A stretch of DNA of 64,000 nucleotides from Candidatus Saccharibacteria bacterium UBA1050 (GTDB taxonomy: Bacteria > Patescibacteriota > Saccharimonadia > Saccharimonadales > Saccharimonadaceae), in the NCBI GenBank assembly GCA_002316545.1, contig DCDR01000002.1, forward strand, positions 24,495-88,494. Reading direction: 5' to 3'. The position numbers were made by a program, and so were the translations under genes. The notes under the pieces are model-generated. The model worked only from the letters and a program-made list of their open reading frames with translations, was not told the origin of the DNA and made no database searches. Shown here piece by piece: positions 25,217-34,431 of the stretch. How positions within the stretch are numbered: the stretch's first letter is position 1; each line of letters opens with the position of its first letter.

Positions 25217-26511
25217 AGCCCTTCAACGATTGTGATAAATTTTTCACCGCGCTCGGTAAAATTCGTGAACATGTCGAAACTCGCACACGCTGGACTTAGC
25301 ACTACTACATCACCAGCCTTTGCCTTGGCGACTGCAAAGTGAACAATTTCTTCAAAGTTGGTCGATTCAAGTACGGAAAAGCCCGTTGTATCATCCATGC
25401 CCACGCCAACGAGTGCGTCCCGAATTGCCTGCCTGGTCTGACCATAAATTACGACGTGCTTTACGCTGCTATTCTTTACCTCCCGCGCAAGTTCTTCGTA
25501 TGATGCGCCTTTGTCGTAGCCACCAAGCAGTAGAATTTGCGGCTCGGTATGAGCACGAACTGCAGCAATGGCCGCGGCAGGAGCAGATGAATAACTATCG
25601 TCAAAATATCGCACACCGTTTACTTCACGAATAAACTTAAGTCGATGTGGAAGCCCGTCAAAGTTCCGTAAGCCTTGCTCAATCGCCTGAAAATCTTGCG
25701 TATATTCAAGGCTAGCAGAAATTGCCGCGCAGGCATTTTCAATATTGTGTTCGCCCGGAATCTGCATAGCCTCAACCGAACAGATTACAGCGTCGTTTTG
25801 CATAAATGACCCGTCCGAAACATAGGCAGCACCGTCATCTTTTGTTCCGTAACGTTTTGCTTTGGCGGTTTCATACATGGTCGCGATTCGTCGAGAAAAT
25901 TGGTAGGTTGGGTGGTAATATACCGTTTGGTCGCTGGTCATGTAACGAACAATCTGAGCTTTAGCGGTAATGTATTCTTCCATGCCGTGATGCACGTCCA
26001 TATGATCTTGCTCTACTTTTAGTACGACCGCTGTTTGCGGCGATTTCTCGATGTCCCATAGTTGAAAGCTACTTGCTTCAAACACCACGATATCAGTGGC
26101 CTGTATTTTGTTTAGTTCAGCCAGTGCAGGCACTCCGATATTACCTACCAAATGCACGGTTTTGCCAGCAGCTCTAAGAATACTCGCGATCAAGCTGCAA
26201 GTTGTTCCCTTGCCCTTTGTGCCTGTTACTCCGATGATTGGCGCTTCGCATCTCGCGAAGAATTCATTGGTCGCACTCCAAATTTTGCCATTGGTTACAA
26301 TTTTGTCAGGTCGAAGACTGGCTGTTCGTACCACCATATCGAATTCAGCTAACTTGCCAAATGCGCCTTCGCCCAACATGGTTGCAGCTCCAGCTGGAAG
26401 GTCGGTTAATTGCTCACGTTCGTCAACAATCGTTAGTTCGTTACCGGGCTTGTTCCAATAGTCGTAGTTAGCCCTGCCTTCTTTCCCAAACCCTGCAATC
26501 GCTATCTTCAT
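25213..26511 (-). CDS. murD: UDP-N-acetylmuramoylalanine--glutamate ligase (MurD family)
   Basis: This 432-aa Mur ligase adds glutamate to UDP-MurNAc-L-Ala in the cytoplasm. The N-terminal Rossmann-like domain starts KIAIAGFGKEGRA, the ATP P-loop is GVTGTKGKGTT near residues 94-104, the HNIENACAA segment is typical, and the C-terminal domain has FDDSYSSAPAAAIAA. Its 4-nt overlap with the MurL-like gene suggests it is the MurD2 type that accepts L-Glu, but D-Glu versus L-Glu cannot be read from sequence. Confidence 0.88.
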   Translation of the reverse strand: MKIAIAGFGKEGRANYDYWNKPGNELTIVDEREQLTDLPAGAATMLGEGAFGKLAEFDMVVRTASLRPDKIVTNGKIWSATNEFFARCEAPIIGVTGTKGKGTTCSLIASILRAAGKTVHLVGNIGVPALAELNKIQATDIVVFEASSFQLWDIEKSPQTAVVLKVEQDHMDVHHGMEEYITAKAQIVRYMTSDQTVYYHPTYQFSRRIATMYETAKAKRYGTKDDGAAYVSDGSFMQNDAVICSVEAMQIPGEHNIENACAAISASLEYTQDFQAIEQGLRNFDGLPHRLKFIREVNGVRYFDDSYSSAPAAAIAAVRAHTEPQILLLGGYDKGASYEELAREVKNSSVKHVVIYGQTRQAIRDALVGVGMDDTTGFSVLESTNFEEIVHFAVAKAKAGDVVVLSPACASFDMFTNFTERGEKFITIVEGL

Positions 26512-26520
26512 AGTGCTAGT

Positions 26521-27807
26521 TTACGCCTGATGAAATAATGTGTCGAACTTTTCTGCTAGCTCTACAATATCTTGCTTTTCACCGCTGCTTACGCCTGCCA
26601 GCACCCACGTACCGTGTGCGATAAATGAGTGAGCGGTTGTCATCATCAAGTCACGGGTAATATGATTGATGGCATGTGGCACTTTTTCATAATCTTTTAC
26701 CACGCCATCAGCGAAGTAACGATTGGTATAAAAATTGCTAATTTGCGACACGGTTTGCGCGCCCATTTGGTGACGACCAAGCGCATACGATTTGGCAGCT
26801 TCAAGTTCTTTTTCAGTAATTTTTCCGTCTAGCACGCACTGAATTTCACGCACGATGATGTCGAATAGCGGACGAGCGGTTTCAAGGTTAACCTGACCTC
26901 CAAAGTCCCAGCTGCTATCATGAAACCCAGCAGAGGTATCAGAGAACATGTGGTATGCCAAACCCTTGGCACGAGCAGCTCCGAAAATACGTGAGTGTGT
27001 AGTGCCAGTAAGAATATGATCAAGTGCATCCATCGCGTCAGATTCGTCATCGCTAATTTCGCGTGGCACCATCATGCTCAAACCAAACGTGAGGTTTGAT
27101 GCTTCTTTACGTCGAATGAGCGTAGCATTTCCACTTGAAAGTTCATCGCGCGGGACGCTAAATCGTTCACCTTCGCGTAGCTCCCATGCTTCAAGTTGGC
27201 GAATAATTTCACTTTTTCGACCATGCAACTTTCCGGCGATTACGAAGCGCATGTTTTTGGCGGTATGGGTACGCTTGTGGTGTTCCTTGATGTCGGTAAG
27301 GCTAACGTTACTAATTGTTTGAAGCCGCTGCCAAAAAGTGAGCGTATCCTCACCAAGCATTTGTTGAATTTTTGGCCATAGCACACGGTTGTGGTTGTTC
27401 AAAAATCCGGTTAATTCGCTACGAACATTCCCTTTTTCGGCTTCTAATTCTTCTTCGCTAAATCGTGGCTGACAAATTGCTACTTGCTGAAGCTGCAAAA
27501 TCCGTTCCCACTCAAAGTCCGCACAATCTGCCACATACACCATGCTTAGATCCGATGTATAGGCATTGTGATACGCACCATTTTTTGTAAACTCTGCTTC
27601 GTATTCGTGCTCACTTTTAAACTGAGCATTAGCGCCAAAGGCCATATGTTCCATAATGTGCGCAGTTTCGTAGATGTCTTTATTTTTCGTGTAGCGGTTG
27701 CCAGCACGAAACTGAAACTGAAAACTCATTACGGTTGCGCCTGGTACGTCTATCAGTAGTCCGCTTGCGCCGTTTTTTAACTTAACTTCCTGCGTTGTAT
27801 GTTTCAC
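26521..27807 (-). CDS. M16 family metallopeptidase
   Basis: This 428-aa zinc peptidase has the inverted HXXEH motif at H50-I-M-E53-H54, with a downstream acidic ELEAEKGNVRSEL segment supplying the second zinc-binding Glu. It belongs to the processing-peptidase/insulinase group and is the size of a single two-domain subunit. No signal peptide is seen. It may degrade or process small peptides. It lies between secA and murD on the same strand, 10 nt before murD. Confidence 0.88.
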   Translation of the reverse strand: MKHTTQEVKLKNGASGLLIDVPGATVMSFQFQFRAGNRYTKNKDIYETAHIMEHMAFGANAQFKSEHEYEAEFTKNGAYHNAYTSDLSMVYVADCADFEWERILQLQQVAICQPRFSEEELEAEKGNVRSELTGFLNNHNRVLWPKIQQMLGEDTLTFWQRLQTISNVSLTDIKEHHKRTHTAKNMRFVIAGKLHGRKSEIIRQLEAWELREGERFSVPRDELSSGNATLIRRKEASNLTFGLSMMVPREISDDESDAMDALDHILTGTTHSRIFGAARAKGLAYHMFSDTSAGFHDSSWDFGGQVNLETARPLFDIIVREIQCVLDGKITEKELEAAKSYALGRHQMGAQTVSQISNFYTNRYFADGVVKDYEKVPHAINHITRDLMMTTAHSFIAHGTWVLAGVSSGEKQDIVELAEKFDTLFHQA

Positions 27808-27837
27808 GTAGTCTTACTTTCTGCCCACAGAGTTAGG

Positions 27838-30468
27838 TTACTTACGGCCTTTTTTACGGTTTTGTCGTTGTGACTTTTTCTTCTTGCGAGCTGCATTTTT
27901 CTGCCGGTTCAGCTCGGCATTACTTTTTACTTTTGTTACCTTAAAGTCGTCATCACGGTTTGCTTCACCACTGTCGATTTCATTAACACCACGCTCAACA
28001 GATGTTTCTGCAAGTCGAGTAAGCTCAGTATCATGTTGTTCATCGCCAGACGTAATTGCGTCGTGCCGGTGTACATGCATAACCGCTCGAAGTACTTCAT
28101 CACGAAGGCTCGCCTGCAAGCCATCAAACAATTTTTGAGACTCGCTACGATATTCAACCAACGGGTCACGTTGGCCAACACTTCGCCAGTGAATTCCATC
28201 CCGAAGGTGCTGCATGTTTTCGAGGTGCTGCATCCACAGTGTATCAAGCACTTGCAAGTAGACGTCTCGCTCTACTCGACGTAGCGCGTCAGATTCAATC
28301 TCTTTTTCTTTGTCGTCGTACATTTTTTGTGCAAATTCAAGCGCCTTATCAAAACGAGCTTTGTCTTTTTTAATCGCACCGATTTCTTCTAAGTCGGCTG
28401 TTTTCGCCGCAGCGAATACCGCTTCGAATTCATCAAAGAAATTCGGGTTATTACGGGCTGGAAGTACGGTTAGTTCACGAATTTTTTCCTGTAGTAGTCG
28501 TTCTATCTCTGGCTTGATGTTGTCGCCTTCAAGAATCTTGCGGCGCATCGTGTATACCACGCGTCGGTGACGATTGATCACATTGTCGTACTGCACCACA
28601 TTTTTACGAGTATCGAAGTGATAGCCCTCAACACGTTTTTGAGCAGCTTCAAGTGTACGAGAAACAGCCTTATTTTGAATCGGGGTTTCTTCGTCGACGC
28701 CTAGTCTATCCATCAAGCTAGCGATTCGCTCACCCTGGAAGATACGCATCAGATCGTCTTCGGTGCTGACAAAGAATTGTGTTTCGCCCGGGTCTCCCTG
28801 GCGACCACCACGACCACGAAGCTGGTTGTCGATACGACGGGATTCGTGACGTTCACTACCGATTACCACGAGACCACCAAGCTCTTTCACGCCTGGCGCA
28901 AGCTTAATGTCGGTACCACGACCAGCAATGTTTGTTGCTAACGTAATCGCGCCTTTTTCACCAGCCTTCGCAACAATCGCTGCCTCGCGCTCGTTGTTCT
29001 TGGCGTTCAAAATCTCATAAGGAATTTTCTCTTTGTCGAGCCACGCAGCGATAAGCTCGTTTTTAGCAATCGACGCTGAACCCACCAGAACCGGGCGACC
29101 TGCTTCGTGATGTACTTTTATCGCTTCAGCGACGGCTTTAAGTTTGCCCTTTTCAGTCTTGAAAATCAAATCATCTTTGTCGTTGCGAATAACCGGCCTG
29201 TTAGACGGAATCTGCACCACGTCGAGGCTGTAGATCTGCTGAAACTCTTCTGCCTCGGTAAATGCGGTTCCGGTCATACCACTCAATTTGTTGTACAAAC
29301 GGAAATAGTTCTGGAATGAAATCGTCGCAAGAGTCATGCTTTCCTGAAGCACAGCCACACCTTCTTTAGCTTCAATTGCTTGGTGTAAGCCTTCGTTGTA
29401 GCGACGGCCTTGCATCAAACGACCAGTGTGCTCGTCGACAATAATCACTTCGCCATCATTGGTCACTACGTAGTCTTTATCTCGCTGAAAGACCACTTGC
29501 GCCTTCAAAGCCTGGTCGAGGTGGTAGACAGTTCGAACATATTCTGGGGTGAATAAGTTTTTTATACCCAACATTTTTTGTACGCGATCAACACCTTCGT
29601 CACTCAACGAAACGCTTCGACGTTTTTCGTCGAAAATATAATCTTCGGGAGTTAGTTTCGCAGCAACTTTGGCGAACTGATAGTAGCTATCCGGGTTTTC
29701 TGCAGCAGGCGCACTAATAATAAGCGGTGTTCGTGCCTCGTCGATAAGAATTGAGTCTACCTCGTCGACAATCGCGAAGTTTAGTTCGCGCTGGCGAAGC
29801 AATTCGACATCGTCCACCATGTTGTCGCGCAAGTAATCGAACCCAAATTCGTTGTTAGTGCCGTAGGTTACATCAGCAGCATAGGCTTCTTTACGCGTGC
29901 ATGGGCGCAACTTGCGCATACGTGGGTCATCGTGGGCTTCATTGTCGTAATCTTTATCGTACAAAAAGGATGCGTCGTTGATAATACAGCCAGTCGATAG
30001 CCCGAGAAAATCGTATAGTTCACCATTCCAGCCTGCGTCACGCTGCGCAAGGTAATCGTTTACCGTTACCACGTGTACGCCCTTGCCTTCGAGTGCGTTC
30101 AAATACACTGGTAGCGTCGCCACCAAAGTTTTACCTTCACCAGTTTTCATTTCTGCAACGTTACCTTCGTGCAACGCCATACCACCAATCAGCTGCACGT
30201 CGAAGTGCCGCATGCCAAGCACGCGGTCGCTTGCTTCGCGCACCAATGCAAATGCATCTGGCAATAAATCGTCAAGCTTGGTACCTTTTTTCGCCAGACG
30301 TTTTTTCAGTACGTCAGTTTGCTTTTTCAACTCTGGTTTGGACATTTTTTTGTATTTGTCCTCGAGCTGATTAACTGCAGTTACTTTTTTCTGAAGACCC
30401 TTTACAATCCGCTTCTGCGGGTCACCAAAAATCTTTGTTAAAACCTTTTGCCGGTTCAGTGTAGGCAT
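27838..30468 (-). CDS. secA: preprotein translocase ATPase SecA
   Basis: This 876-aa protein is the SecYEG motor. Motifs include GEGKTLVATLP (Walker A), DEVDSILIDEARTPL (DEAD-type), the QESMTLATISFQNYFRLYNKLSGMTGTA cross-linking region and NIAGRGTDI. The C-terminus lacks the Cys-rich zinc tail that binds SecB and instead ends in a Lys/Arg/Asn-rich stretch (KNAARKKKKSQRQNRKKGRK). An AGAGGG site precedes the ATG, and a TATAAT sits about 50 bases upstream. Confidence 0.96.
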   Translation of the reverse strand: MPTLNRQKVLTKIFGDPQKRIVKGLQKKVTAVNQLEDKYKKMSKPELKKQTDVLKKRLAKKGTKLDDLLPDAFALVREASDRVLGMRHFDVQLIGGMALHEGNVAEMKTGEGKTLVATLPVYLNALEGKGVHVVTVNDYLAQRDAGWNGELYDFLGLSTGCIINDASFLYDKDYDNEAHDDPRMRKLRPCTRKEAYAADVTYGTNNEFGFDYLRDNMVDDVELLRQRELNFAIVDEVDSILIDEARTPLIISAPAAENPDSYYQFAKVAAKLTPEDYIFDEKRRSVSLSDEGVDRVQKMLGIKNLFTPEYVRTVYHLDQALKAQVVFQRDKDYVVTNDGEVIIVDEHTGRLMQGRRYNEGLHQAIEAKEGVAVLQESMTLATISFQNYFRLYNKLSGMTGTAFTEAEEFQQIYSLDVVQIPSNRPVIRNDKDDLIFKTEKGKLKAVAEAIKVHHEAGRPVLVGSASIAKNELIAAWLDKEKIPYEILNAKNNEREAAIVAKAGEKGAITLATNIAGRGTDIKLAPGVKELGGLVVIGSERHESRRIDNQLRGRGGRQGDPGETQFFVSTEDDLMRIFQGERIASLMDRLGVDEETPIQNKAVSRTLEAAQKRVEGYHFDTRKNVVQYDNVINRHRRVVYTMRRKILEGDNIKPEIERLLQEKIRELTVLPARNNPNFFDEFEAVFAAAKTADLEEIGAIKKDKARFDKALEFAQKMYDDKEKEIESDALRRVERDVYLQVLDTLWMQHLENMQHLRDGIHWRSVGQRDPLVEYRSESQKLFDGLQASLRDEVLRAVMHVHRHDAITSGDEQHDTELTRLAETSVERGVNEIDSGEANRDDDFKVTKVKSNAELNRQKNAARKKKKSQRQNRKKGRK

Positions 30469-30563
30469 GTTCTCGTCCCTCTACTTCTTGGAAATTTCTG
30501 TCTAAACTTCTACATATTATACTCTGTTTCAAGCATATATAAAAGAGGTCGGAAGAAGTTTTA

Positions 30564-30938
30564 TTACTGTTCGCGCGCGTAGCTTCGTTTGAATCGGCTA
30601 AGCATTCGACGACTCTTGCCCTCGTGCGCGGTATGAATCTCTTTGTACTTTCGTAATTGGCCAGAAAGTTTCGCTTCGACAATGTCTACTGCCGCTAGCA
30701 GATTCAAGGTAGAATCTTTTGCAGTAAGCTGCTTCTCAGGCACGTGAAGCACTACCTCGGCTTCATATTTGTTGCCATGGCTACGATTAACTTCTTTTAA
30801 AATAACCTCAGCCGTTGCGCTTTTTCGCGCATGCCGAGGCAAGAATCTGTCGAGCCGTCCAATCTTTTTTTCTACGTATTTTTTTGTTGTGTCGTCGAGG
30901 TCTAGTCGAACTCCTGTTACGCTGATAGATTGAATCAT
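30564..30938 (-). CDS. hpf: ribosome hibernation promoting factor (HPF/RaiA)
   Basis: This 124-aa protein is a short HPF/RaiA that binds the decoding region of idle ribosomes. Typical segments are GVRLDLDDTTKKYVEKKIGRLDRFL and YEAEVVLHVPEKQLTAKDSTLNLLAAVDIVEAKLSGQLRKYK. It lacks the long-form dimerisation domain. It has a strong AAGGAGGGG Shine-Dalgarno and a TATAAT box near 30979, one of the few non-leaderless genes here. Confidence 0.92.
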   Translation of the reverse strand: MIQSISVTGVRLDLDDTTKKYVEKKIGRLDRFLPRHARKSATAEVILKEVNRSHGNKYEAEVVLHVPEKQLTAKDSTLNLLAAVDIVEAKLSGQLRKYKEIHTAHEGKSRRMLSRFKRSYAREQ

Positions 30939-31003
30939 GTACCCCTCCTTTTTGTTTAAGGATGTTGTACTTTTATTATACTCCTTGTTCTACGCACAAA
31001 CAA

Positions 31004-32134
31004 TTAGTGATTTCGACTGCCAATGGCTTCTGATATGTTACTAAAGCCATCACGACGTAGCTTCTTTACCAAGTCGTAGTTTATGCTGCCGGCCAGTTGC
31101 GGGCCTTCGAATACGAGACCCGTAATCAATGCAACCAGCGTAGCACCGGCGCGGATTTTTTCATACGCATCATCAGCATTCATTACTCCACCGACACCGA
31201 TAATTGTTAACTTTTTCCCATACTGTTTATAGGTATGTTGAATGAGCTCTGTAGTAACGTCACGTGTTGGTGCTCCACTTAGGTTACCTTTTACATATTC
31301 CGGCAATACATCCTCTAGCTTGGCTGCACGACGATCTTTAAAGAGGTTTCCAATTGTTACACCTGCTACCGTGTGTTTGGCGATAACATTTAGCAACTGA
31401 TCAAACTCTTTCTTTGGTAAGTTTATTGGCATCTTAATAAACACTGGCTTTTTGAGCTGCAAAGCGTCTACCGCCGAAAGTAGTTTCTCTAGCCGAGCCT
31501 TCGTGGTAAACGGCTCCCCGCCAAACGTATTGGGGCAGCTTATATTAATCTCCAGCATTTTTACGTTTTTTAGTACATCAAATTCTTTCAAGCTCGCACA
31601 GTAATCTTCAACCGCTTCATCGTCGGTTGCAGTCGCTTTTGAGTTAGTTTTTGCCACCGAAACAGACAAAGGAAAATCTTTAAAAGTTTGACTACTGTAT
31701 GCAGAAACTCGACGAGCCACTGCAGCGGTTCCTTCGCTCGGAAGACCTGCGTTTACCACCAAAGATTTCGACTTTGGCAACCGATAAAACCAAGCACCAT
31801 CATTCCCTTTGTATTCGCCCCACGTCACCGATCCACCCGTCATCCAACCAAAACCAACCGCCTTAATCATCCGTGCCATGCTAATTTGCTTATCAAAGCC
31901 GGCGCTTAAGCCTATTGGGTTTGAAAAATATACACCGTGTATAGTTTGACCCAGATACTCACGGTTTTGGTATGCCCATAGTTTTGGCAGTGCTCGCACC
32001 CCCGGGATACGTTGAACATACGCTGTAAGTCGCACCATCGACGAATGCACGCCATCTGGTTTGTGCTGGAATAGGATAGGTTTAATAACATACAAGTATA
32101 GCCAACTCGTGAGTTGGCGAACCGTACGTTTCAT
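31004..32134 (-). CDS. pyrD: dihydroorotate dehydrogenase (class 2-like)
   Basis: This 376-aa flavoprotein oxidises dihydroorotate to orotate in pyrimidine synthesis. The N-terminal helical extension (about residues 1-45, WLYLYVIKPILF) resembles the membrane-associated tunnel of class 2 enzymes. The FMN barrel starts NPIGLSAGFDK. The catalytic loop reads NISCPNTFGG, with Cys where class 2 enzymes have Ser (NISSPNT). It lies 3 nt after serS on the same strand. The electron acceptor is uncertain. Confidence 0.88.
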   Translation of the reverse strand: MKRTVRQLTSWLYLYVIKPILFQHKPDGVHSSMVRLTAYVQRIPGVRALPKLWAYQNREYLGQTIHGVYFSNPIGLSAGFDKQISMARMIKAVGFGWMTGGSVTWGEYKGNDGAWFYRLPKSKSLVVNAGLPSEGTAAVARRVSAYSSQTFKDFPLSVSVAKTNSKATATDDEAVEDYCASLKEFDVLKNVKMLEINISCPNTFGGEPFTTKARLEKLLSAVDALQLKKPVFIKMPINLPKKEFDQLLNVIAKHTVAGVTIGNLFKDRRAAKLEDVLPEYVKGNLSGAPTRDVTTELIQHTYKQYGKKLTIIGVGGVMNADDAYEKIRAGATLVALITGLVFEGPQLAGSINYDLVKKLRRDGFSNISEAIGSRNH

Positions 32135-32136
32135 TT

Positions 32137-33381
32137 CTATAGCCTCTCTCGACCGCCAAAGTAAGGTTTAAGGGCTTCAGGCACGCTAAGTGTGCCATCC
32201 TCGTTTTGGTAGTTCTCTAGGATTGTAATCAGACCACGCGCTAATGATATAGCGGTACCATTCAAGGTGTGAACGACTTCAACAGTACCGTCTTTGCGAC
32301 GAACACGAATGTTCAAATTGCGTGCTTGGAAGTCGGTACAGTTACTACAGCTGGTTAGCTCACGGTACGTACCGTCAACCGGAGACCAATACTCAAGATC
32401 ATACTTTTTCGCAGCCGGAGACCCTAAATCGCCCGCGGCAATATTGATAACGTGGTACGAAATACCCAGGCTTTGCCAAAGCTCCTCTTCTAGCTGCAAA
32501 ATGCGCTCGTGCATGTCTTTGCTTTGTTCTGGCAATGTAAAGGCGTACATCTCAAGCTTGTTAAATTGGTGCACACGAAATAGCCCGCGGGTGTGCTTGC
32601 CATAGGTGCCTGCTTCTTTTCGGTAACAAGGGCTTAACCCCGCGTACAAAAGTGGTAGCTCGTCTTCATTCAAAATTTCACCGGCGTGGTAGCCTGTCAA
32701 AGGAGCTTCAGCGGTACCAATCATGGTCAGGTTTGTATCTTCCACGAAATATTCGTTTCCACTCGCGTCACCTTTCGGTGCGAAGCCGGCTCCTTCAGCC
32801 GTTTGGCTATTTACCATATGTGGCACGGTAAGAAAACGGAAGCCTTTTTGGGTGACAAAATTGATGCCGTACTGAATGAGTGCTTGTTCTAGCAGAGCAA
32901 GCTCGTCTTTTAGAAAGTAAAATTTCGCGCCGGCTACTTTTGCGCCACGTTCAAAATCTACCCAATCGCGCTTCATGGCAAAATCAAGGTGATCAACTGC
33001 ACCAGTTTTTTGTTCACCAATTTTTTTAATCTCTACACTGTCTTCTTCGCCACCCAGCGGCACATCTTCTAGGGTAATATTTGGCACAGCCGAAAGTAGG
33101 CTTTGGAATTCGTTATCGACAGCTTCGAATTGCTTCTCATATTCAGCAAGCTCGGTCTTTATTTGCTTGCCTTCATCGATAGTTGCTTGGTCAGGCTTGC
33201 CACCCTTCATTTTCGCAGCATTTGCATTTCGCTTTTCGCGTAGTTCATCGAGTTGCTGCTGCACACCGCGACGAGAATCATCGAGCTCCAAAAGCTTCGT
33301 TATCGAAACATCATAGCCTTTTTGTTTGGCCGACTCTTGTACTTTGTCTGCGTTCTCACGAATAAAACGAATATCTAGCAT
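32137..33381 (-). CDS. serS: serine--tRNA ligase
   Basis: This 414-aa class II synthetase charges tRNA-Ser (and tRNA-Sec). It has the N-terminal long-arm coiled coil (about residues 30-105), motif 2 as YRKEAGTYGKHTRGLFRVHQFNKLEMYAF, and a motif 3 region NGTAISLARGLITILENYQ. A consensus TATAAT lies seven bases before the ATG with no Shine-Dalgarno. Confidence 0.95.
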   Translation of the reverse strand: MLDIRFIRENADKVQESAKQKGYDVSITKLLELDDSRRGVQQQLDELREKRNANAAKMKGGKPDQATIDEGKQIKTELAEYEKQFEAVDNEFQSLLSAVPNITLEDVPLGGEEDSVEIKKIGEQKTGAVDHLDFAMKRDWVDFERGAKVAGAKFYFLKDELALLEQALIQYGINFVTQKGFRFLTVPHMVNSQTAEGAGFAPKGDASGNEYFVEDTNLTMIGTAEAPLTGYHAGEILNEDELPLLYAGLSPCYRKEAGTYGKHTRGLFRVHQFNKLEMYAFTLPEQSKDMHERILQLEEELWQSLGISYHVINIAAGDLGSPAAKKYDLEYWSPVDGTYRELTSCSNCTDFQARNLNIRVRRKDGTVEVVHTLNGTAISLARGLITILENYQNEDGTLSVPEALKPYFGGRERL

Positions 33382-33388
33382 GGCTTAA

Positions 33389-33394
33389 ATTATA
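33389..33394 (-). promoter_or_regulatory. -10 box TATAAT of serS
   Basis: A consensus TATAAT on the minus strand lies seven bases before the serS ATG. This is one of the clearest leaderless starts in the window. Confidence 0.65.
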
Positions 33395-33508
33395 CCTCAT
33401 TTACCCCTCATGTGCACTCTATTAACTTTGGCGAGTTCGACGAACCCATAACGGCTTCAGTAATATTTGCCGTTGTTGCAAAGTCTTAGTTCAACAATCC
33501 TAGTGAAA

Positions 33509-33649
33509 TTACGTCGCTGTGAGTTGACCAGCTGTTGTAGGGTTGACACTAGAACTAGTTGTGACTGTATGCACCGAACTATGCAAAACGAGTGCGTATA
33601 CAAACGAAAGCACGCCACCAAGCACAACTTGTACCACCTTGTTACTCAT
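33509..33649 (-). CDS. possible small membrane peptide, 46 aa
   Basis: The 330-base gap between serS and the methyltransferase holds a short minus-strand ORF of 46 codons. It has a hydrophobic helix (KVVQVVLGGVLSFVYALVL, about residues 4-22) followed by a Ser/Thr/Val-rich tail. Upstream (33672-33686) there is an inverted repeat of 7-base arms around one base (tacagta/tactgta), which could be an operator or -10 region. No Shine-Dalgarno is present. The rest of the gap (33395-33508 and 33690-33711) shows no further feature. Confidence 0.4.
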   Translation of the reverse strand: MSNKVVQVVLGGVLSFVYALVLHSSVHTVTTSSSVNPTTAGQLTAT

Positions 33650-33711
33650 ATTTTTGTGTAGATGAACGATTTACAGTATTACTGTAGCATAAGCGATATA
33701 AGCTATACAGT

Positions 33712-34395
33712 CTACCTGACGTGCGATATATTGGTCTGTTGAGACCGCATAACCATGCGACGCCCTATATCACGAAGATTTTGTCTCCGATTTAAAGCAC
33801 CGCTCTCTGCTATACTTCTTGAAAGCCTGTCTATAGTGTCGCCATCAAGCAAAGTTGTGTGCGGAATCCAAATTGTGGGATATTTTCGCTTAACACCTAT
33901 CGGTAGACGCTCAAACGCTTCATAATTTAATCGCTGGACTACCATATGCGAAAGACCATCGCGAGCAAGTTGGCGATCAAGTTTTGATTCTTGGTAAACC
34001 GGGTAAATACCCACAGCACCGAGTGATTCTTCTGAATGTGGCACAGTAACTCGAATCATTTCACGGATTGCTTCTGCCTGCTGTTCGGGCGATAGATGCT
34101 GCATCAAAAATGCGCTGATGACCGCGTCAAAGCTCTTATCGGGAAAAGGAATTGCTTCCGCAGAGCCTACATGCCAATCTTGGCCTGCAGGTGGATTTGT
34201 TGCATAGTCAGGATCAAGCCGAGCAACGCTCCTACCCCCATCAATACTAACTTCGGCAAAGTCACTATCACCAGCTCCTACGTCTAGCACACGTGCAGAC
34301 GGGTGCTCTTCCAAGACCGCACCAAATGCGGCATTTAAGTTCGCCCAGCTGTGGTCAGTTCGTTCGATAATCCTATCTGCTGGATGAATAGCCAT
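33712..34395 (-). CDS. class I SAM-dependent methyltransferase
   Basis: This 227-aa protein has the SAM-binding motif ARVLDVGAGDSDFAEV near residues 34-49, an acidic RLDPDY motif II, GSAEAIPFPDKSFDAVISAFLMQHL (motif III-IV) typical of methyltransferase domain 11, and a variable C-terminal half. The substrate is unknown. It is monocistronic between serS and the ABC permease. Confidence 0.82.
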   Translation of the reverse strand: MAIHPADRIIERTDHSWANLNAAFGAVLEEHPSARVLDVGAGDSDFAEVSIDGGRSVARLDPDYATNPPAGQDWHVGSAEAIPFPDKSFDAVISAFLMQHLSPEQQAEAIREMIRVTVPHSEESLGAVGIYPVYQESKLDRQLARDGLSHMVVQRLNYEAFERLPIGVKRKYPTIWIPHTTLLDGDTIDRLSRSIAESGALNRRQNLRDIGRRMVMRSQQTNISHVR

Positions 34396-34431
34396 AAGTC
34401 CATTATACCACTTACGCTAATAAAAGTCAAT

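Noticed and set aside
27800..27815. Possible parS site (half match TGTTTCACGT)
   Set aside because: Only one half of the 16-bp palindrome matches, and the bases lie at the start codon of the M16 peptidase gene.
33381..33470. tRNA-like T-arm sequence (gggttcgtcgaactc on the minus strand)
   Set aside because: No acceptor, D or anticodon stems could be paired around it, and the loop does not fit the T-loop consensus.
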